From Halonatronomonas sp964558325 (GTDB lineage Bacteria; Bacillota; Halanaerobiia; Halanaerobiales; Halarsenatibacteraceae): a DNA stretch of 64,000 nt. Each line of letters starts with the position of its first letter. The stretch's first letter is position 1. A program made the translations under genes and the position numbers. The stretch covers positions 4,590 to 68,589 of the forward strand of contig CAZLCX010000011.1 in the NCBI GenBank assembly GCA_964558325.1. Direction: 5' to 3'. The notes beneath the pieces were generated by a model. It did no database searches, was not told where the DNA came from, and worked only from the letters and a program-made list of their open reading frames with translations. Positions 15,950 through 25,272 of the stretch are shown here, one piece after another.

Positions 15950-17174
15950 TTAATGCTCCATTAGTATATGGGCGATATCTGCCATAGAATCAGTTAAATG
16001 TTCAATATCTTCAATTGCCTCTAAATATATTATACCAGCAGTTGGATCGCAGGTTCCCTTTTTTAATCTTTCAAGATGGTCTGCCCTATATTCCAATTGA
16101 AGACTATCCATCTTTTTCTCTCCATTTAATAATTTAGGAATTAAATCATAGTCCTCTTCTTCTATTAAGTTCTGGCTCTTATCAAGCAGATCGTCGACAA
16201 AAACAATAACATCATCAATAGTTTTATTAGCCTCATCTGAAAATTTGATCTTATTTTCTGAAATATAATAAGATAAATCAGCAAGATCATCTGCATCATC
16301 AGCCATACTTTCAATCTAATCAATTAATGCTATGTAAAAATCTCTATAGCGGATATCTTCGTCAGATAAGCCTTCCCTGGAAAGTGAAGTTAAAAAGTGT
16401 AAAAGATCTTCTTCAATTTCATTTATTATCTCTTCTTTTTTACAACCTGATCAGCCAGTTTAATATTTCCCTCTTTAAATCCCTGCATTGATTCATCTAC
16501 CATATCACTGGTAATATCGTGCATTCTCAAAACTTCTTTTTTGACCTGCTCTAAGGCTAAACCTGGAGTTGAAAGCATCCTTTCATCAACATAGGTCAAG
16601 GCCCTTTTAATTGATAAATCTTCACCAGGAATAAATTTATATAATAACTTTTCAAAAAATCCTATAAATGGAAACTAGATTATGGTATTAACAACATTAA
16701 AAACTGTATGAGTATTAGCCAGCATCCTCTCAGTACTTCTTTCAGTTCAAAAATATTAAAAAGGTGTAACATAAAATTTTCAATCCAGCCAAGAAAACCA
16801 GGGAAAATATAAATCATTAATTACACAACAACTGAACCAAAAATATTAAAGGCCAAATGAGCTGCTGCAGCTCTTTTACTGGTTAAATTTGCTCCAATAT
16901 TAGCACCCATAATTACCCCGATAGATTGGGCCAGGGTTAATAAACCGGCATTAACAAAACCTATAACCATAACAGTCGTTGCACTACTACTCTGGATGAT
17001 CGCTGTCACACCGGTTCCTATAAGGATTCCCTTAATCGGTCTATCAGTAAGAGAAGATAAAAGATGACGCAATCTCTTACCTGATACTTTTTGCAAACCT
17101 TCACTCATCTGTTTCATTCCATATATAAATAAACCAAGCCCTCCAAACAGGCCTATTAACATCGAAGCATCCAA
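15950..17174 (-). pseudogene. Degraded Na+/phosphate cotransporter (NptA/PNaS family) with PhoU-like tail
   Basis: The 5' part encodes the NptA start (MLIGLFGGLGLFIYGMKQM, GTGVTAIIQSSSATTVMVIG with the QSSSATT transport motif). It then jumps from GVIMGANIGAN straight to the second-repeat sequence LTSKRAAAAHLAFNIFGSVVV, so the central membrane helices are missing. Lesions after that: TAA at 16821-16823 (between SVVV and LMIYIFPG), TAG at 16675-16677 (NTII-stop-FPFIGFF), a 1-bp frameshift in an A-run near 16440, and TAG at 16316-16318 (FYIALID-stop-IESMADDADDLADL). The PhoU-like tail is otherwise readable. The original start was probably TTG 17174 behind GGAGAG. The gene sits between ykuK and the Pho regulators, its natural context, so this is recent inactivation of a native gene. 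Confidence 0.9.
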
Positions 17175-17187
17175 GAATATCTCTCCT

Positions 17188-17667
17188 TTAACGGGTATAC
17201 TTGTCTGCAACTGAAGAGGCTGCATAAGCTTCTGGCTTGATTAATGCCTCATAACCACTGCCGACCACCATACCGACCACTTCTTTTATAATTGTGCTAG
17301 TTGGACCATTCTCGCCCACATCTACATGTATTTCCACTTCTATATCTTCATCTAATTCAGTCTCTTCAGATAACATTCTGGTAATTTTACTGGCAACTTC
17401 AAGGCTGCAGGAAACTTCATAAAATATTCGCTGTTTAAAACCGCCTTTAGTATTTACCTTGCGCCGGTGATAAAAGAATCTGCCCCCTCGACCAACTCTA
17501 TAAACCACTATTGCAGTTACAAATGATGATCTTGGATCATTGGGTTGAGAATCAGTGCCTATTATTAACTTGTAGGCATGTTCAGGTTGGTCCTTAATAA
17601 AATTAAGAACAGAATTATAGGTTTCTTTTAAAGTCAATCTGCCATCAGTTGGACTAATAAATTCCAT
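17188..17667 (-). CDS. RNase H-like YkuK family protein (DUF458)
   Basis: 159 residues with the YkuK/DUF458 pattern: YKLIIGTDSQPNDPRSSFVTAIVVYR near the N terminus and EIHVDVGENGPTSTIIKEVVGMVVG toward the end. The fold is RNase H-like, and the conserved Asp residues (GTDSQ, HVDVGENG) are compatible with a metal site. The biological role is unknown. It lies between rsmA and the NptA pseudogene on the same strand, with short spacers. Confidence 0.8.
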   Translation of the reverse strand: MEFISPTDGRLTLKETYNSVLNFIKDQPEHAYKLIIGTDSQPNDPRSSFVTAIVVYRVGRGGRFFYHRRKVNTKGGFKQRIFYEVSCSLEVASKITRMLSEETELDEDIEVEIHVDVGENGPTSTIIKEVVGMVVGSGYEALIKPEAYAASSVADKYTR

Positions 17668-17682
17668 AAGATCACCGATTTC

Positions 17683-18573
17683 TTAAAGTAATTTTGCCAG
17701 CTTATTGCTCAATTTAATAATCCTTTTTATAGATAATTTTTCGCCACGAATTTTTGGATCAATTCCAGCACTGGCAAGAGCTTCATCCACAATATCCCTT
17801 GGAAAATCAACCTGAGCAGCCTTTGAGAGAGAGTTCCGAATTATTTTTCTCCTCTGCTGAAAGATAGCCCTGACAACTTTAAAGAATATATCCTCATTAT
17901 CTGCTCTTTCTGGATAAGGTTTTTTTAAATCCAGAGTTATAATCGCCGATTCAACTCTTGGTTGAGGGATAAATACCTCTGAAGAAATATAATGCTCTAT
18001 CTCTGCCCTGGCATAATACTGAACTGCAATACTTAAAGTACCATAATCTTTTCCCCCTGGTTCAGCAACTATTCTTTCTGCAACCTCTCGCTGAACCATT
18101 AAAACCATCTTCGCCGGCCTGGTCTCTCTTTCTAAAAACAATCTGATTAATGGGCTGGTAATATTATAGGGCAAATTTGCCATTAACTTATAATCAAGAT
18201 CTTTAAACTCATTTGTCCTTAATAACTCTTCTAAATTATATTCCAGAATATCAGCTTCTACTAATGAAAAATTATCATGCTCAGAAAGCTCACTTTCTAA
18301 AATTGCACAGAGTTCTCTGTCCTTTTCAACTGCTAGCAGCTGCCCATCTGGAATTTCCTCTAAAATTCTTACTGTTAAAGCCCCCAGACCTGGACCAACT
18401 TCAATAACATTATCAGTTTTCTCTAAATCAGCACTCTCTATTATTATATCAAGAATATTGCCATCAACTAAAAAATTCTGCCCAAAAGACTTTTTAGCAT
18501 ACAAATCATGTTTTTTTAATAAACTCTTAAGACCAGTGGGACTTACAGGATCAAATTCATCATTTTTTTCCAT
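17683..18573 (-). CDS. rsmA: 16S rRNA dimethyladenosine transferase RsmA (KsgA)
   Basis: 296 residues. It methylates two adjacent adenines near the 3' end of 16S rRNA with SAM. Motifs: YAKKSFGQNFLVDGNIL, SAM loop VIEVGPGLGALT, the catalytic NLPYNITSPL (NLPY), and FIPQPRVESAII. The length is normal. Its ATG overlaps the stop codon of the upstream transaldolase gene (TAATG), so translation is coupled. No anomaly seen. Confidence 0.95.
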   Translation of the reverse strand: MEKNDEFDPVSPTGLKSLLKKHDLYAKKSFGQNFLVDGNILDIIIESADLEKTDNVIEVGPGLGALTVRILEEIPDGQLLAVEKDRELCAILESELSEHDNFSLVEADILEYNLEELLRTNEFKDLDYKLMANLPYNITSPLIRLFLERETRPAKMVLMVQREVAERIVAEPGGKDYGTLSIAVQYYARAEIEHYISSEVFIPQPRVESAIITLDLKKPYPERADNEDIFFKVVRAIFQQRRKIIRNSLSKAAQVDFPRDIVDEALASAGIDPKIRGEKLSIKRIIKLSNKLAKLL

Positions 18574-19217
18574 TAGTTTCTCTGTTCCCAGTCAGACAAA
18601 AATTTCTCAAGGCCTTCATCTGTCTTTGGGTGGATAACCATTTTCTTAAAAACATCATAGGGTATAGTTGCTATATCAGCACCAACTCTGGCTGATTCCA
18701 GAACATGCTGAGGATGTCTTATGCTGGCAGAAATAATTTCTGTGGCCAGGTCATGGGTATAAAAAATATCAACAATATCTTCAAGAACACCTACTCCTTC
18801 ACTGCCTATATCATCAAGCCTACCGATAAAAGGACTGACATAGGTAGCCCCTGCTTTAGCAGCCAGAAGCGCCTGGTTGGCTGAAAATACCAGAGTTACA
18901 TTAGTCTTGACCCCTTCAGAACTTAATTGACTGACAGCATTTAAACCAGCAGGAATTAAGGGTATCTTAACTACAATATTATCAGCTATAGCTGCCAGTC
19001 TTCTGCCCTCTTTAACCATCTCTTCTGTTGAAGTACCAATAACCTCAGCACTAATTGGACCTGAAACAATTTCAGTAATATTAGCGATTACTTCTTCAAA
19101 CTCAATTCCGCCTTCTTTAGCAATCAAACTGGGATTAGTTGTAACACCATCAAGGATGCCCCAGTGATTAATCTCTTTAATTTCATCAATATTAGCTGTA
19201 TCAATAAATAATTTCAT
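18573..19217 (-). CDS. tal: Transaldolase, FSA/TalC subfamily
   Basis: 214 residues, the short single-domain transaldolase form. MKLFIDTANIDEIKEI, GVTTNPSLIAKEG and the Schiff-base Lys in NIVVKIPLIPAGL are diagnostic. IGRLDDIG and ATIPYDVFKKMVIHPKTDEGL complete the barrel. Members interconvert pentose-phosphate intermediates, or act as fructose-6-phosphate aldolase; sequence by eye does not separate the two. It precedes rsmA with a 1-nt overlap. Confidence 0.92.
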   Translation of the reverse strand: MKLFIDTANIDEIKEINHWGILDGVTTNPSLIAKEGGIEFEEVIANITEIVSGPISAEVIGTSTEEMVKEGRRLAAIADNIVVKIPLIPAGLNAVSQLSSEGVKTNVTLVFSANQALLAAKAGATYVSPFIGRLDDIGSEGVGVLEDIVDIFYTHDLATEIISASIRHPQHVLESARVGADIATIPYDVFKKMVIHPKTDEGLEKFLSDWEQRN

Positions 19218-19237
19218 CTATTACCACCTCTTAGAAT

Positions 19238-19876
19238 TTATACTAGTTTAACAAGCCCATATTTCAATGATTTAATCACAGCCTGAGTTCTATCATTGAC
19301 ATCTAGTTTTCTTAAAATATTACTGACATGGTTCTTTACTGTTTTTTCACTAATATAAAGTTCTTCTGCTATTTCCCGATTACTCATACCTCTGGCCAGC
19401 AGTCCTAAGACTTCATGTTCCCTATTACTCAATAACTCATTATAATCAGTAGGTTTTTCATCATCAGTATCTAAATCCTGGGAAACTGTTCTGGGAAAGA
19501 CTGTTTCTCCAGCTAAGACTCGATTTATGGCATCCTGCAACTCTTCTGATGTTATATCTTTTTGTATAAAACCTTCAGCTCCGGCTGAAGTAACCTTATA
19601 AATATATTCTTCATCATCATGAATCGTTAAAATTATTACTTTGACTTCTGGACTTATTTCCTTTATTTTGCGAATTGCATTAATTCCATTCATTCTTGGC
19701 ATATTCAGGTCCAATAAAACCAGATCTGGAAAATGTTCTCTAACCTTTGAAACAGCCTCAAGGCCATCTCCTGCTTCACCTACTATTTCTATATTATCAA
19801 ATAGATCAAGCAGTTTACAAATTCCTTCACGAACTAATTCATGGTCATCTGCTACTAATACTTTTGTCTTTTCCAT
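19238..19876 (-). CDS. degU: NarL/LuxR-type response regulator, DegU-like
   Basis: 212 residues. The receiver domain has KVLVADDHELVREG, phosphoacceptor VLLDLNMPRMNG and IQKDITSEEL. The C-terminal LuxR helix-turn-helix has LSNREHEVLGLLARGMSNREIAEEL and KNHVSNILRKLDV. It follows the DegS-type kinase gene at 7 bp, as in the degSU pair of Bacillus, which controls exoenzymes and other stationary-phase functions. Targets in this organism are unknown. Confidence 0.88.
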   Translation of the reverse strand: MEKTKVLVADDHELVREGICKLLDLFDNIEIVGEAGDGLEAVSKVREHFPDLVLLDLNMPRMNGINAIRKIKEISPEVKVIILTIHDDEEYIYKVTSAGAEGFIQKDITSEELQDAINRVLAGETVFPRTVSQDLDTDDEKPTDYNELLSNREHEVLGLLARGMSNREIAEELYISEKTVKNHVSNILRKLDVNDRTQAVIKSLKYGLVKLV

Positions 19877-19883
19877 TTAAAAA

Positions 19884-21032
19884 TCACCCTTTCCTCTCTA
19901 TATCCAGGGGAAGAACAATACTAATTCTGGTTCCTTTACCTGGTTCTGAACTAATTTTAAAATCTCCCTGAAGAAGTTTACAGCGTTCCTTCATAGATAT
20001 TATACCATATGAGTTCTCAAAGTCACCATCCTGATTAAAACCTTTTCCGTCATCAATAATTAAAATCTTAATGTCATTTCTAGTAAATTCTATCTGAACC
20101 CGACCACTATTGGCATCTGAATGTTTTCTCATATTTGTTAAAGCCTCTTGCACCAGCCTAAAAATAGTAACTTCAAAGGAAGGAGGCAATGATCTCTCTT
20201 CTCCACGGATTATCAACTCAACCATAATTCCTGATTCAGTTGTAAAATCATCAATATATTTTCTCAAAGTAGGAACCAGTCCTAAGTCATCTAATGACAT
20301 CGGCCTTAAATCATAAATAATTTTTCTTATATCTTTAACTGAAGAACGAACAATTTCTTTAAAATCATTAAGCTCATCAAGTGCCTGCTCTTTATCCTCT
20401 TTTAAAATCTGTTGAACCACTTCAGTTCTCAAGACCAGATTAGCCATAGATTGAGCTGGACCGTCATGAATCTCTCTGGCCACTCGTTTCCTTTCTTCTT
20501 CCTGGGCCTGGATGATTTTAAAAGCAAGCTGTTCTCTATTTCTTAAATCATCAAACTGATCATTAATATCCACCAGTTCACCATCGAGAAAATCTTTAAC
20601 AACTCCCATCCGGCCAACCAGACTTTCAGCCTTATTATTCGTCTTTTCCATTTTTTTATATCTTTCTTCTAATTCTCTCCTTCTTTGCTGTAATTGTTCC
20701 TCTTTTTCTCTCAAAACAGCAATCTCAACTGAAGTATCTTCAGCCAGCTCATAAACCTTTTTAATTTCCCTTTCTGAATACCTGTCAAACTGCTGGCTAA
20801 CCTCCATCAATCTCTGTCTTGCCTCTTTATTTTCTTGCTCCTTATTATCTAACTTATCGATAACCTCATCAATCTCCTGCTGAATCAATAAAAGTTCATT
20901 TTTTATATTCTCAAGTTCTTCCCTGGAGGATTCGGCAATTGCAAAAACATCCTGGGTACTGTCTTCAATAAAAGAAACCGTCTTTGCCAGAATATCTTCT
21001 AAATTATTCCCCAGACTATCTGAATCAGCCAA
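19884..21032 (-). CDS. degS: Cytoplasmic sensor histidine kinase, DegS-like
   Basis: About 382 residues and no membrane segment. A long N-terminal coiled coil (residues 20-170, rich in E, Q, R and L) is the DegS sensor region. It is followed by EEERKRVAREIHDGPAQSMANLVLRTEVV (HisKA_3, phosphoacceptor His), IYDLRPMSLDDLGLVPTL and the ATPase motif DDGKGFNQDG. I place the start at TTG 21032, 5 nt after AGGTGG; a GTG at 21041 overlaps the ribosome site. It pairs with the downstream degU-like gene. Confidence 0.88.
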   Translation of the reverse strand: MADSDSLGNNLEDILAKTVSFIEDSTQDVFAIAESSREELENIKNELLLIQQEIDEVIDKLDNKEQENKEARQRLMEVSQQFDRYSEREIKKVYELAEDTSVEIAVLREKEEQLQQRRRELEERYKKMEKTNNKAESLVGRMGVVKDFLDGELVDINDQFDDLRNREQLAFKIIQAQEEERKRVAREIHDGPAQSMANLVLRTEVVQQILKEDKEQALDELNDFKEIVRSSVKDIRKIIYDLRPMSLDDLGLVPTLRKYIDDFTTESGIMVELIIRGEERSLPPSFEVTIFRLVQEALTNMRKHSDANSGRVQIEFTRNDIKILIIDDGKGFNQDGDFENSYGIISMKERCKLLQGDFKISSEPGKGTRISIVLPLDIERKG

Positions 21033-21048
21033 GATAACCACCTGCTTT

Positions 21049-22011
21049 CTAGGTCACTGGATTTTTAACTTCGCCACCTGTTAAAGCTGCAACTAAATCA
21101 GAAGCCGCCTTTTCAGCCAGTTCATAACGGGCTTCCTTTGAGGCACTCCCAATATGAGGAGTTAAAACTACATTATCAAGCTCTAATAAGCCTGGTTCTA
21201 CATCAGGTTCGTTTTCAAAAACATCTAAAGCTGCTCCGGCTATAACCCCTTCTTTTAAGGCCTCCACCAGAGCTTTCTCATCAATTATTGGACCTCTACC
21301 TGTATTTATTATATAGGCTGTTTCTTTCATTATTTGTAGTTCTTCTGTACCAATCAGGTGATATGATTCAGAATTTAACGGCGCATTTATTGTTATATAA
21401 TCTGACTCAGCCAGTAATTGGGGTATATTTTTATATTCAACCCCTAACCTCTTTTCAGTAGTCATCGACAGCCTGGTCCTTTTATTATAAGCAATTTCCA
21501 TATCAAAGCCGGCGGCTTTTCTGGCAACAGCCTGACCTATATCACCAAAGCCAATAATACCAAGTTTTTTACCGTAAATATCATTACCCATCAACAACTG
21601 AGGACCCCAGCCGTCAAATTTTCCAGCTCTTAAAAACTTATCTGCTTCAACAACTCTTCTGGCAACTGCCATTAATAAAGCCCAGGTTAATTCGGCAGTA
21701 GCTTCTGTTAAAACTTCAGGTACATTGGTGGCTATAATTCCTGCTTCTCTGGCAGCCTCAACATCTATGTTATTATAACCAACAGCCAGATTACTTACTG
21801 CCTTTAAATCAGGACAGACCTCTATTAACTCTCTATCAATTTCATCGCTTAACATTACCAGAGCTCCATCTTTATCCTTTAAATTTTCAATCAGTTCTCT
21901 CTTTGAAAGCTGTTCATCTTTTTGATTAACTGTTACCTCACAATTTTCTTTCAGGATATTCATTCCAGTTTCTGGAATGATTCTGCTTACATAAACTTTT
22001 GGTTTATTCAA
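21049..22011 (-). CDS. D-isomer-specific 2-hydroxyacid dehydrogenase (glyoxylate/hydroxypyruvate reductase-like)
   Basis: About 320 residues. The NAD(P)-binding domain has LGIIGFGDIGQAVARKA; the catalytic Arg/Glu/His are in NTGRGPIIDEKAL, LDVFENEPDV and VVLTPHIGSAS. This pattern is that of D-glycerate/glyoxylate reductases, which use hydroxypyruvate or glyoxylate. The start is TTG 22011 with AGGGGTGG upstream, 10 nt after the butyrate kinase stop; a longer frame into that gene is not needed. The physiological substrate is unproven. Confidence 0.82.
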   Translation of the reverse strand: MNKPKVYVSRIIPETGMNILKENCEVTVNQKDEQLSKRELIENLKDKDGALVMLSDEIDRELIEVCPDLKAVSNLAVGYNNIDVEAAREAGIIATNVPEVLTEATAELTWALLMAVARRVVEADKFLRAGKFDGWGPQLLMGNDIYGKKLGIIGFGDIGQAVARKAAGFDMEIAYNKRTRLSMTTEKRLGVEYKNIPQLLAESDYITINAPLNSESYHLIGTEELQIMKETAYIINTGRGPIIDEKALVEALKEGVIAGAALDVFENEPDVEPGLLELDNVVLTPHIGSASKEARYELAEKAASDLVAALTGGEVKNPVT

Positions 22012-22021
22012 GCTACCACCC

Positions 22022-23098
22022 CTATAATCTTTCTCTCTGATAATCTTTGGCCTCTTCTTCGCCTCGAACAACTCTTAAACCTCCAGAAGCAAGATGCTCC
22101 ATCTCCTCTGCCCCTGGATAAATGAAGACAGGTGCCAGATAGGAAATCATCTCTTCAATAGCATCTGTCAGGTATTCAGAGTTAGCAAGTCCTCCTGTTA
22201 AGAAAATGGCATTAACTTCTCCTTTTAAAACAGACGCCATTGCTCCAATCTCTTTGGCAATCTGATAAACCATTCCATCATAAATAAGCTTAGCCTTCTG
22301 ATCACCAGCAGAAATTCTATCTTCAATCTCTCTGCCATCTGCTGTACCTAAATAGGCAGTCAGCCCCCCTTTTCCTACTAATTCTTTTTTGAACTCTGAT
22401 TGTTCAGGCCTATTTTCGAAGATATAATTTACCAAATCCAGGGCAGGTAATGTTCCAACTCTTTCAGGAGAATAGGGGCCTCCCTGATTGGCGTTGTTTA
22501 CATCTACTATTTTACCATATTCCAGGGCAGCAATGGAAATCCCGCCTCCTAAATGAACTCCTATCTGATTAATTTCATGAAAGTCTTTTCCTAACTCATT
22601 TGCAACTTTTCTGCCAACAGCCTTTAAATTCAGAGCATGTGACTGACATTTTCTTGGCAGTTCTGGTAAACCAGAAAGTCTGGCTACAGGTTTAAATTCA
22701 TCAACAGCAACTGGATCAACTATATAAGCCTCTGCCTTAGTTTCATCAGCAAAATTATAGGCAATAATAGCAGCCAGATTTGAAGCATGCTCACCATTTT
22801 TCCCGACCTTTAAATCCTCAACAATCTCTTCACCAACCAAATAGGTGCCTCCAGGAATTGGGTCAAGCAAACCTCCCCGAGCAACAAAAAAATCAAAATC
22901 CTCAAGCTGATAGCCTGCTTCTTTAACAGCTTCAAAAATTAATTCCTCTCTCCAGTTTAACTGATCAATTATCTTATTAAATTCATCTATTTCAACCCTT
23001 GAATGGTTCAAGGTTTCTGCCCATTCCTCTTTATTACCATTGAAAATAGCTATTTTAGTTGAAGTTGAACCAGGATTAATTATTAATGACCTTTCCAA
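22022..23098 (-). CDS. buk: Butyrate kinase family acyl kinase
   Basis: About 358 residues of the acetate/butyrate kinase (ASKHA) fold: SLIINPGSTSTKIAIF (phosphate loop 1), CQSHALNLKAVGR, QIGVHLGGGISIAAL and IFLTGGLANSEYL. It converts an acyl phosphate and ADP to the acid and ATP. No phosphotransbutyrylase gene is adjacent, so the in vivo acyl group (butyryl, isobutyryl or perhaps propionyl) is open. The start is ambiguous between GTG 23107 and TTG 23098; GTGGGG sits 8 nt before the TTG. Confidence 0.88.
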   Translation of the reverse strand: MERSLIINPGSTSTKIAIFNGNKEEWAETLNHSRVEIDEFNKIIDQLNWREELIFEAVKEAGYQLEDFDFFVARGGLLDPIPGGTYLVGEEIVEDLKVGKNGEHASNLAAIIAYNFADETKAEAYIVDPVAVDEFKPVARLSGLPELPRKCQSHALNLKAVGRKVANELGKDFHEINQIGVHLGGGISIAALEYGKIVDVNNANQGGPYSPERVGTLPALDLVNYIFENRPEQSEFKKELVGKGGLTAYLGTADGREIEDRISAGDQKAKLIYDGMVYQIAKEIGAMASVLKGEVNAIFLTGGLANSEYLTDAIEEMISYLAPVFIYPGAEEMEHLASGGLRVVRGEEEAKDYQRERL

Positions 23099-23112
23099 AA
23101 CTCTCACCCCAC

Positions 23113-24126
23113 TTAATTATTATTTAACTCATTTAAAGCCTTAGCCGGCCAGCTTTTATCCTTTAATTGGGCCCGACCAACACCTACAAGTTCTGTTCTT
23201 CCAGAAACCAATAATTTTTCTGCAAAACTCGCTGTTTTAATTCCACCAGCAATTAATATTGGTGGCAGCTCAGATTCATTTATCTGATTTTTAAATTCAT
23301 CTGCCAAATAAGCAGTAAAACCTTCCTGGCCTTCATCTAAGACACCATAACCCTTTAAACCCCCAGATAAATCCAGTAAGTCGATAGAATCAAGATATGG
23401 CCTAATACCTTCAGCTGCTTTCCCAGGTTTTAAACCATCTTCTTCTGAATCGTCAGCCCCTAACCTGAGCCCAAGGGGATAGTCATCACCAACAACTTCC
23501 CTGACAGCTTCAATTACCTCTCCAATAATTCGAAATCTATTAGCTAATGAACCTCCGTATTCATCTTCCCTTTTATTTGTCAGAGGCGAAATAAACTGAT
23601 TTAATAAATAACCATGGGCGGCATGAATTTCTATAAAGTTAAATCCAGCTTCTTTAGCAATTCTTGCAGATCTGGAGTATAATTCAATTAATTCATCAAT
23701 ATTTTTTCTAGAAAGCTTTTCAATACTATAATCTCCCTCAACCCCCGGCGGTTTAACTCCAGAAGGTGAGTAAGATTTCTGACCAGTAACTTCTGGATCA
23801 GCCTTTGCCCCTGCATGGGCAAGCTGAATGCCGGCAGCTGACCCTGCTGATTTAATTAAACTGGCAAGTTGCTTTAATCCTTCTAATTTATCACCATCAT
23901 TGACCGCCAGTTGATTTGCACTGGCCTTGCCAGCCTCATCAATATAACAATGTTCTACAATCATCAAACCATTTCCTGTCCGCTCTCTGTAATAATCTAA
24001 TAATTCATCAGTTACCTTACCATTATCGGTAGCCTTTTCACTGGCTAATGGTGGCAAAACAATTCTATTTTTTAAGATTAAATTATTTATCTGAATCGGA
24101 GTCAGTAATTTATAGGTTTCAGGCAT
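23113..24126 (-). CDS. NADH:flavin oxidoreductase (old yellow enzyme family)
   Basis: 337 residues of a single FMN barrel, without the Fe-S and NADH domains of the longer dienoyl-CoA reductase type. Motifs: LTPIQINNLILKNRIVLPPLAS, IQLAHAGAKAD, the active-site HAAHGYLLNQFISPLTNKREDEYGGS (split: FIEIHAAHGYLL, NQFISPLTNKR), LGLRLGADD and VGVGRAQLKD. Such enzymes reduce activated C=C bonds using NAD(P)H; the natural substrate is unknown. Start ATG 24126 is directly behind the HPr gene, with GAAGGAGGC upstream. Confidence 0.88.
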   Translation of the reverse strand: MPETYKLLTPIQINNLILKNRIVLPPLASEKATDNGKVTDELLDYYRERTGNGLMIVEHCYIDEAGKASANQLAVNDGDKLEGLKQLASLIKSAGSAAGIQLAHAGAKADPEVTGQKSYSPSGVKPPGVEGDYSIEKLSRKNIDELIELYSRSARIAKEAGFNFIEIHAAHGYLLNQFISPLTNKREDEYGGSLANRFRIIGEVIEAVREVVGDDYPLGLRLGADDSEEDGLKPGKAAEGIRPYLDSIDLLDLSGGLKGYGVLDEGQEGFTAYLADEFKNQINESELPPILIAGGIKTASFAEKLLVSGRTELVGVGRAQLKDKSWPAKALNELNNN

Positions 24127-24384
24127 CTATTCTGCCTCCTTCAAAAAATCAACTAGATCATTGACTGCTCTTTTTTCATCATTTCCTTCAGCTCTAATTA
24201 TTATTCTATCTCCTTTACCTGCAGCAAGGGCCAGCAGACTAATTATACTCTTGCCATTAGCTGGCTCTCCATCATGAACAATTTCTATTTCAGAATTATA
24301 TTTACCTGCCCTTTCAACAAAACTGGCTGCCGGTCTTGCATGCAGACCATATTTACTTGTTATTTTTATCTCCCTTTCATACAT
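24127..24384 (-). CDS. ptsH: HPr-family phosphocarrier
   Basis: 85 residues. GLHARPAASFVERA has the phosphoacceptor His of HPr, and NGKSIISLLALAAGKGD has the regulatory Ser (Ser46 type) phosphorylated by HPr kinase in Firmicutes. Because the His is present it can serve the PTS and is not a Crh protein. Enzyme I and HPr kinase are not in the window. It lies between the D-amino acid aminotransferase and an OYE gene, which may be a chance neighbourhood. Confidence 0.92.
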   Translation of the reverse strand: MYEREIKITSKYGLHARPAASFVERAGKYNSEIEIVHDGEPANGKSIISLLALAAGKGDRIIIRAEGNDEKRAVNDLVDFLKEAE

Positions 24385-24386
24385 CT

Positions 24387-25247
24387 TTATTTCCCCCTGA
24401 CAAACCCAGTTAATTCTCTAAATGCTTCAAATATTGCTTTAGTTTCTGCTCCAACCTTTCCATTACCAACAACTTTATCGTTTATCTGAACAACTGGCAT
24501 AATTTCTGTAGTAGTTCCAGTTAAAAAAACCTGATTGGAATTAAGTAATGTATAATAAGGAATACTTTCTTCGTTAACTTTAAAGCCTAATTTCGGTGCA
24601 AGTTTATTAATTACTGTCTGCCTGGTTATGCCATTTAAAATATAATTTGTTGCAGGAGGAGTTATAATTGTATCATCTTCAACAATAAATATATTAGAAC
24701 TGGAGCCCTCTGTAATAAAACCATCTCTTGTCATTACAGCTTCATAGGCACCTGATTTTTTAGCTTTCTTTTTAGCCAGTATATTCGGTAAAAGAGCTAT
24801 AGATTTAATATAACAGCGGGACCAGCGTTCATCAGGAAGAGTTATAATCTTAACTCCTTCCTCGAAATATTTTTCCGGATTAGGATTTAATGGTCCTGCC
24901 TTCATTATAATTATTGGCTCCATCTCATCTGGATATGCGTGACTTCTTGGTGCGGCCCCACGAGACACCTGTATATAAAGTTTAGCATTCTTATCTGCAA
25001 AATCTGTTTCTGCTAAATAATTTTTAGCTTCCTTGATTAAAATATCAGCTGGAGGTATTTCAATATCAATTTCACTGGCTGAAAAGACCAGCCTTTCCAT
25101 ATGCTCTTTTAGTGTAAATGGCTCACCCTGATAAAATGCTACTACCTCATAAACCCCATCAGCAAATTGATAACCTCTATCTTCTATGTCAATACTAGCG
25201 TTTTCTCTATTTATTATCTTGCCATTTAAATAAATTTTTTCAGTCAT
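24387..25247 (-). CDS. dat: D-amino acid aminotransferase (class IV PLP enzyme)
   Basis: 286 residues of fold-type IV. IEDRGYQFADGVYEVVAFYQG at the N terminus, the PLP-Lys in YIKSIALLPNILAKKKA, EAVMTRDGFITEGSSSN and TGITRQTVI-like NGITRQTVINKLA match D-alanine aminotransferase rather than branched-chain enzymes. It makes D-glutamate/D-alanine for peptidoglycan or takes part in D-amino acid catabolism. It ends 2 bp before the HPr gene. Confidence 0.88.
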   Translation of the reverse strand: MTEKIYLNGKIINRENASIDIEDRGYQFADGVYEVVAFYQGEPFTLKEHMERLVFSASEIDIEIPPADILIKEAKNYLAETDFADKNAKLYIQVSRGAAPRSHAYPDEMEPIIIMKAGPLNPNPEKYFEEGVKIITLPDERWSRCYIKSIALLPNILAKKKAKKSGAYEAVMTRDGFITEGSSSNIFIVEDDTIITPPATNYILNGITRQTVINKLAPKLGFKVNEESIPYYTLLNSNQVFLTGTTTEIMPVVQINDKVVGNGKVGAETKAIFEAFRELTGFVRGK

Positions 25248-25272
25248 TTATCTACCCACCTATTTATATTTT

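Noticed and set aside
16316..16677. Two TAG codons in the Na/phosphate cotransporter as pyrrolysine codons (some halophilic acetogenic relatives decode TAG as Pyl)
   Set aside because: The same gene also has a TAA stop, a frameshift and a large internal deletion, so it is a pseudogene regardless of TAG decoding.
21049..22071. Longer N terminus of the 2-hydroxyacid dehydrogenase starting at 22071
   Set aside because: It would overlap the butyrate kinase gene by 50 bp and lacks a ribosome site; TTG 22011 has a good one and fits the family start.
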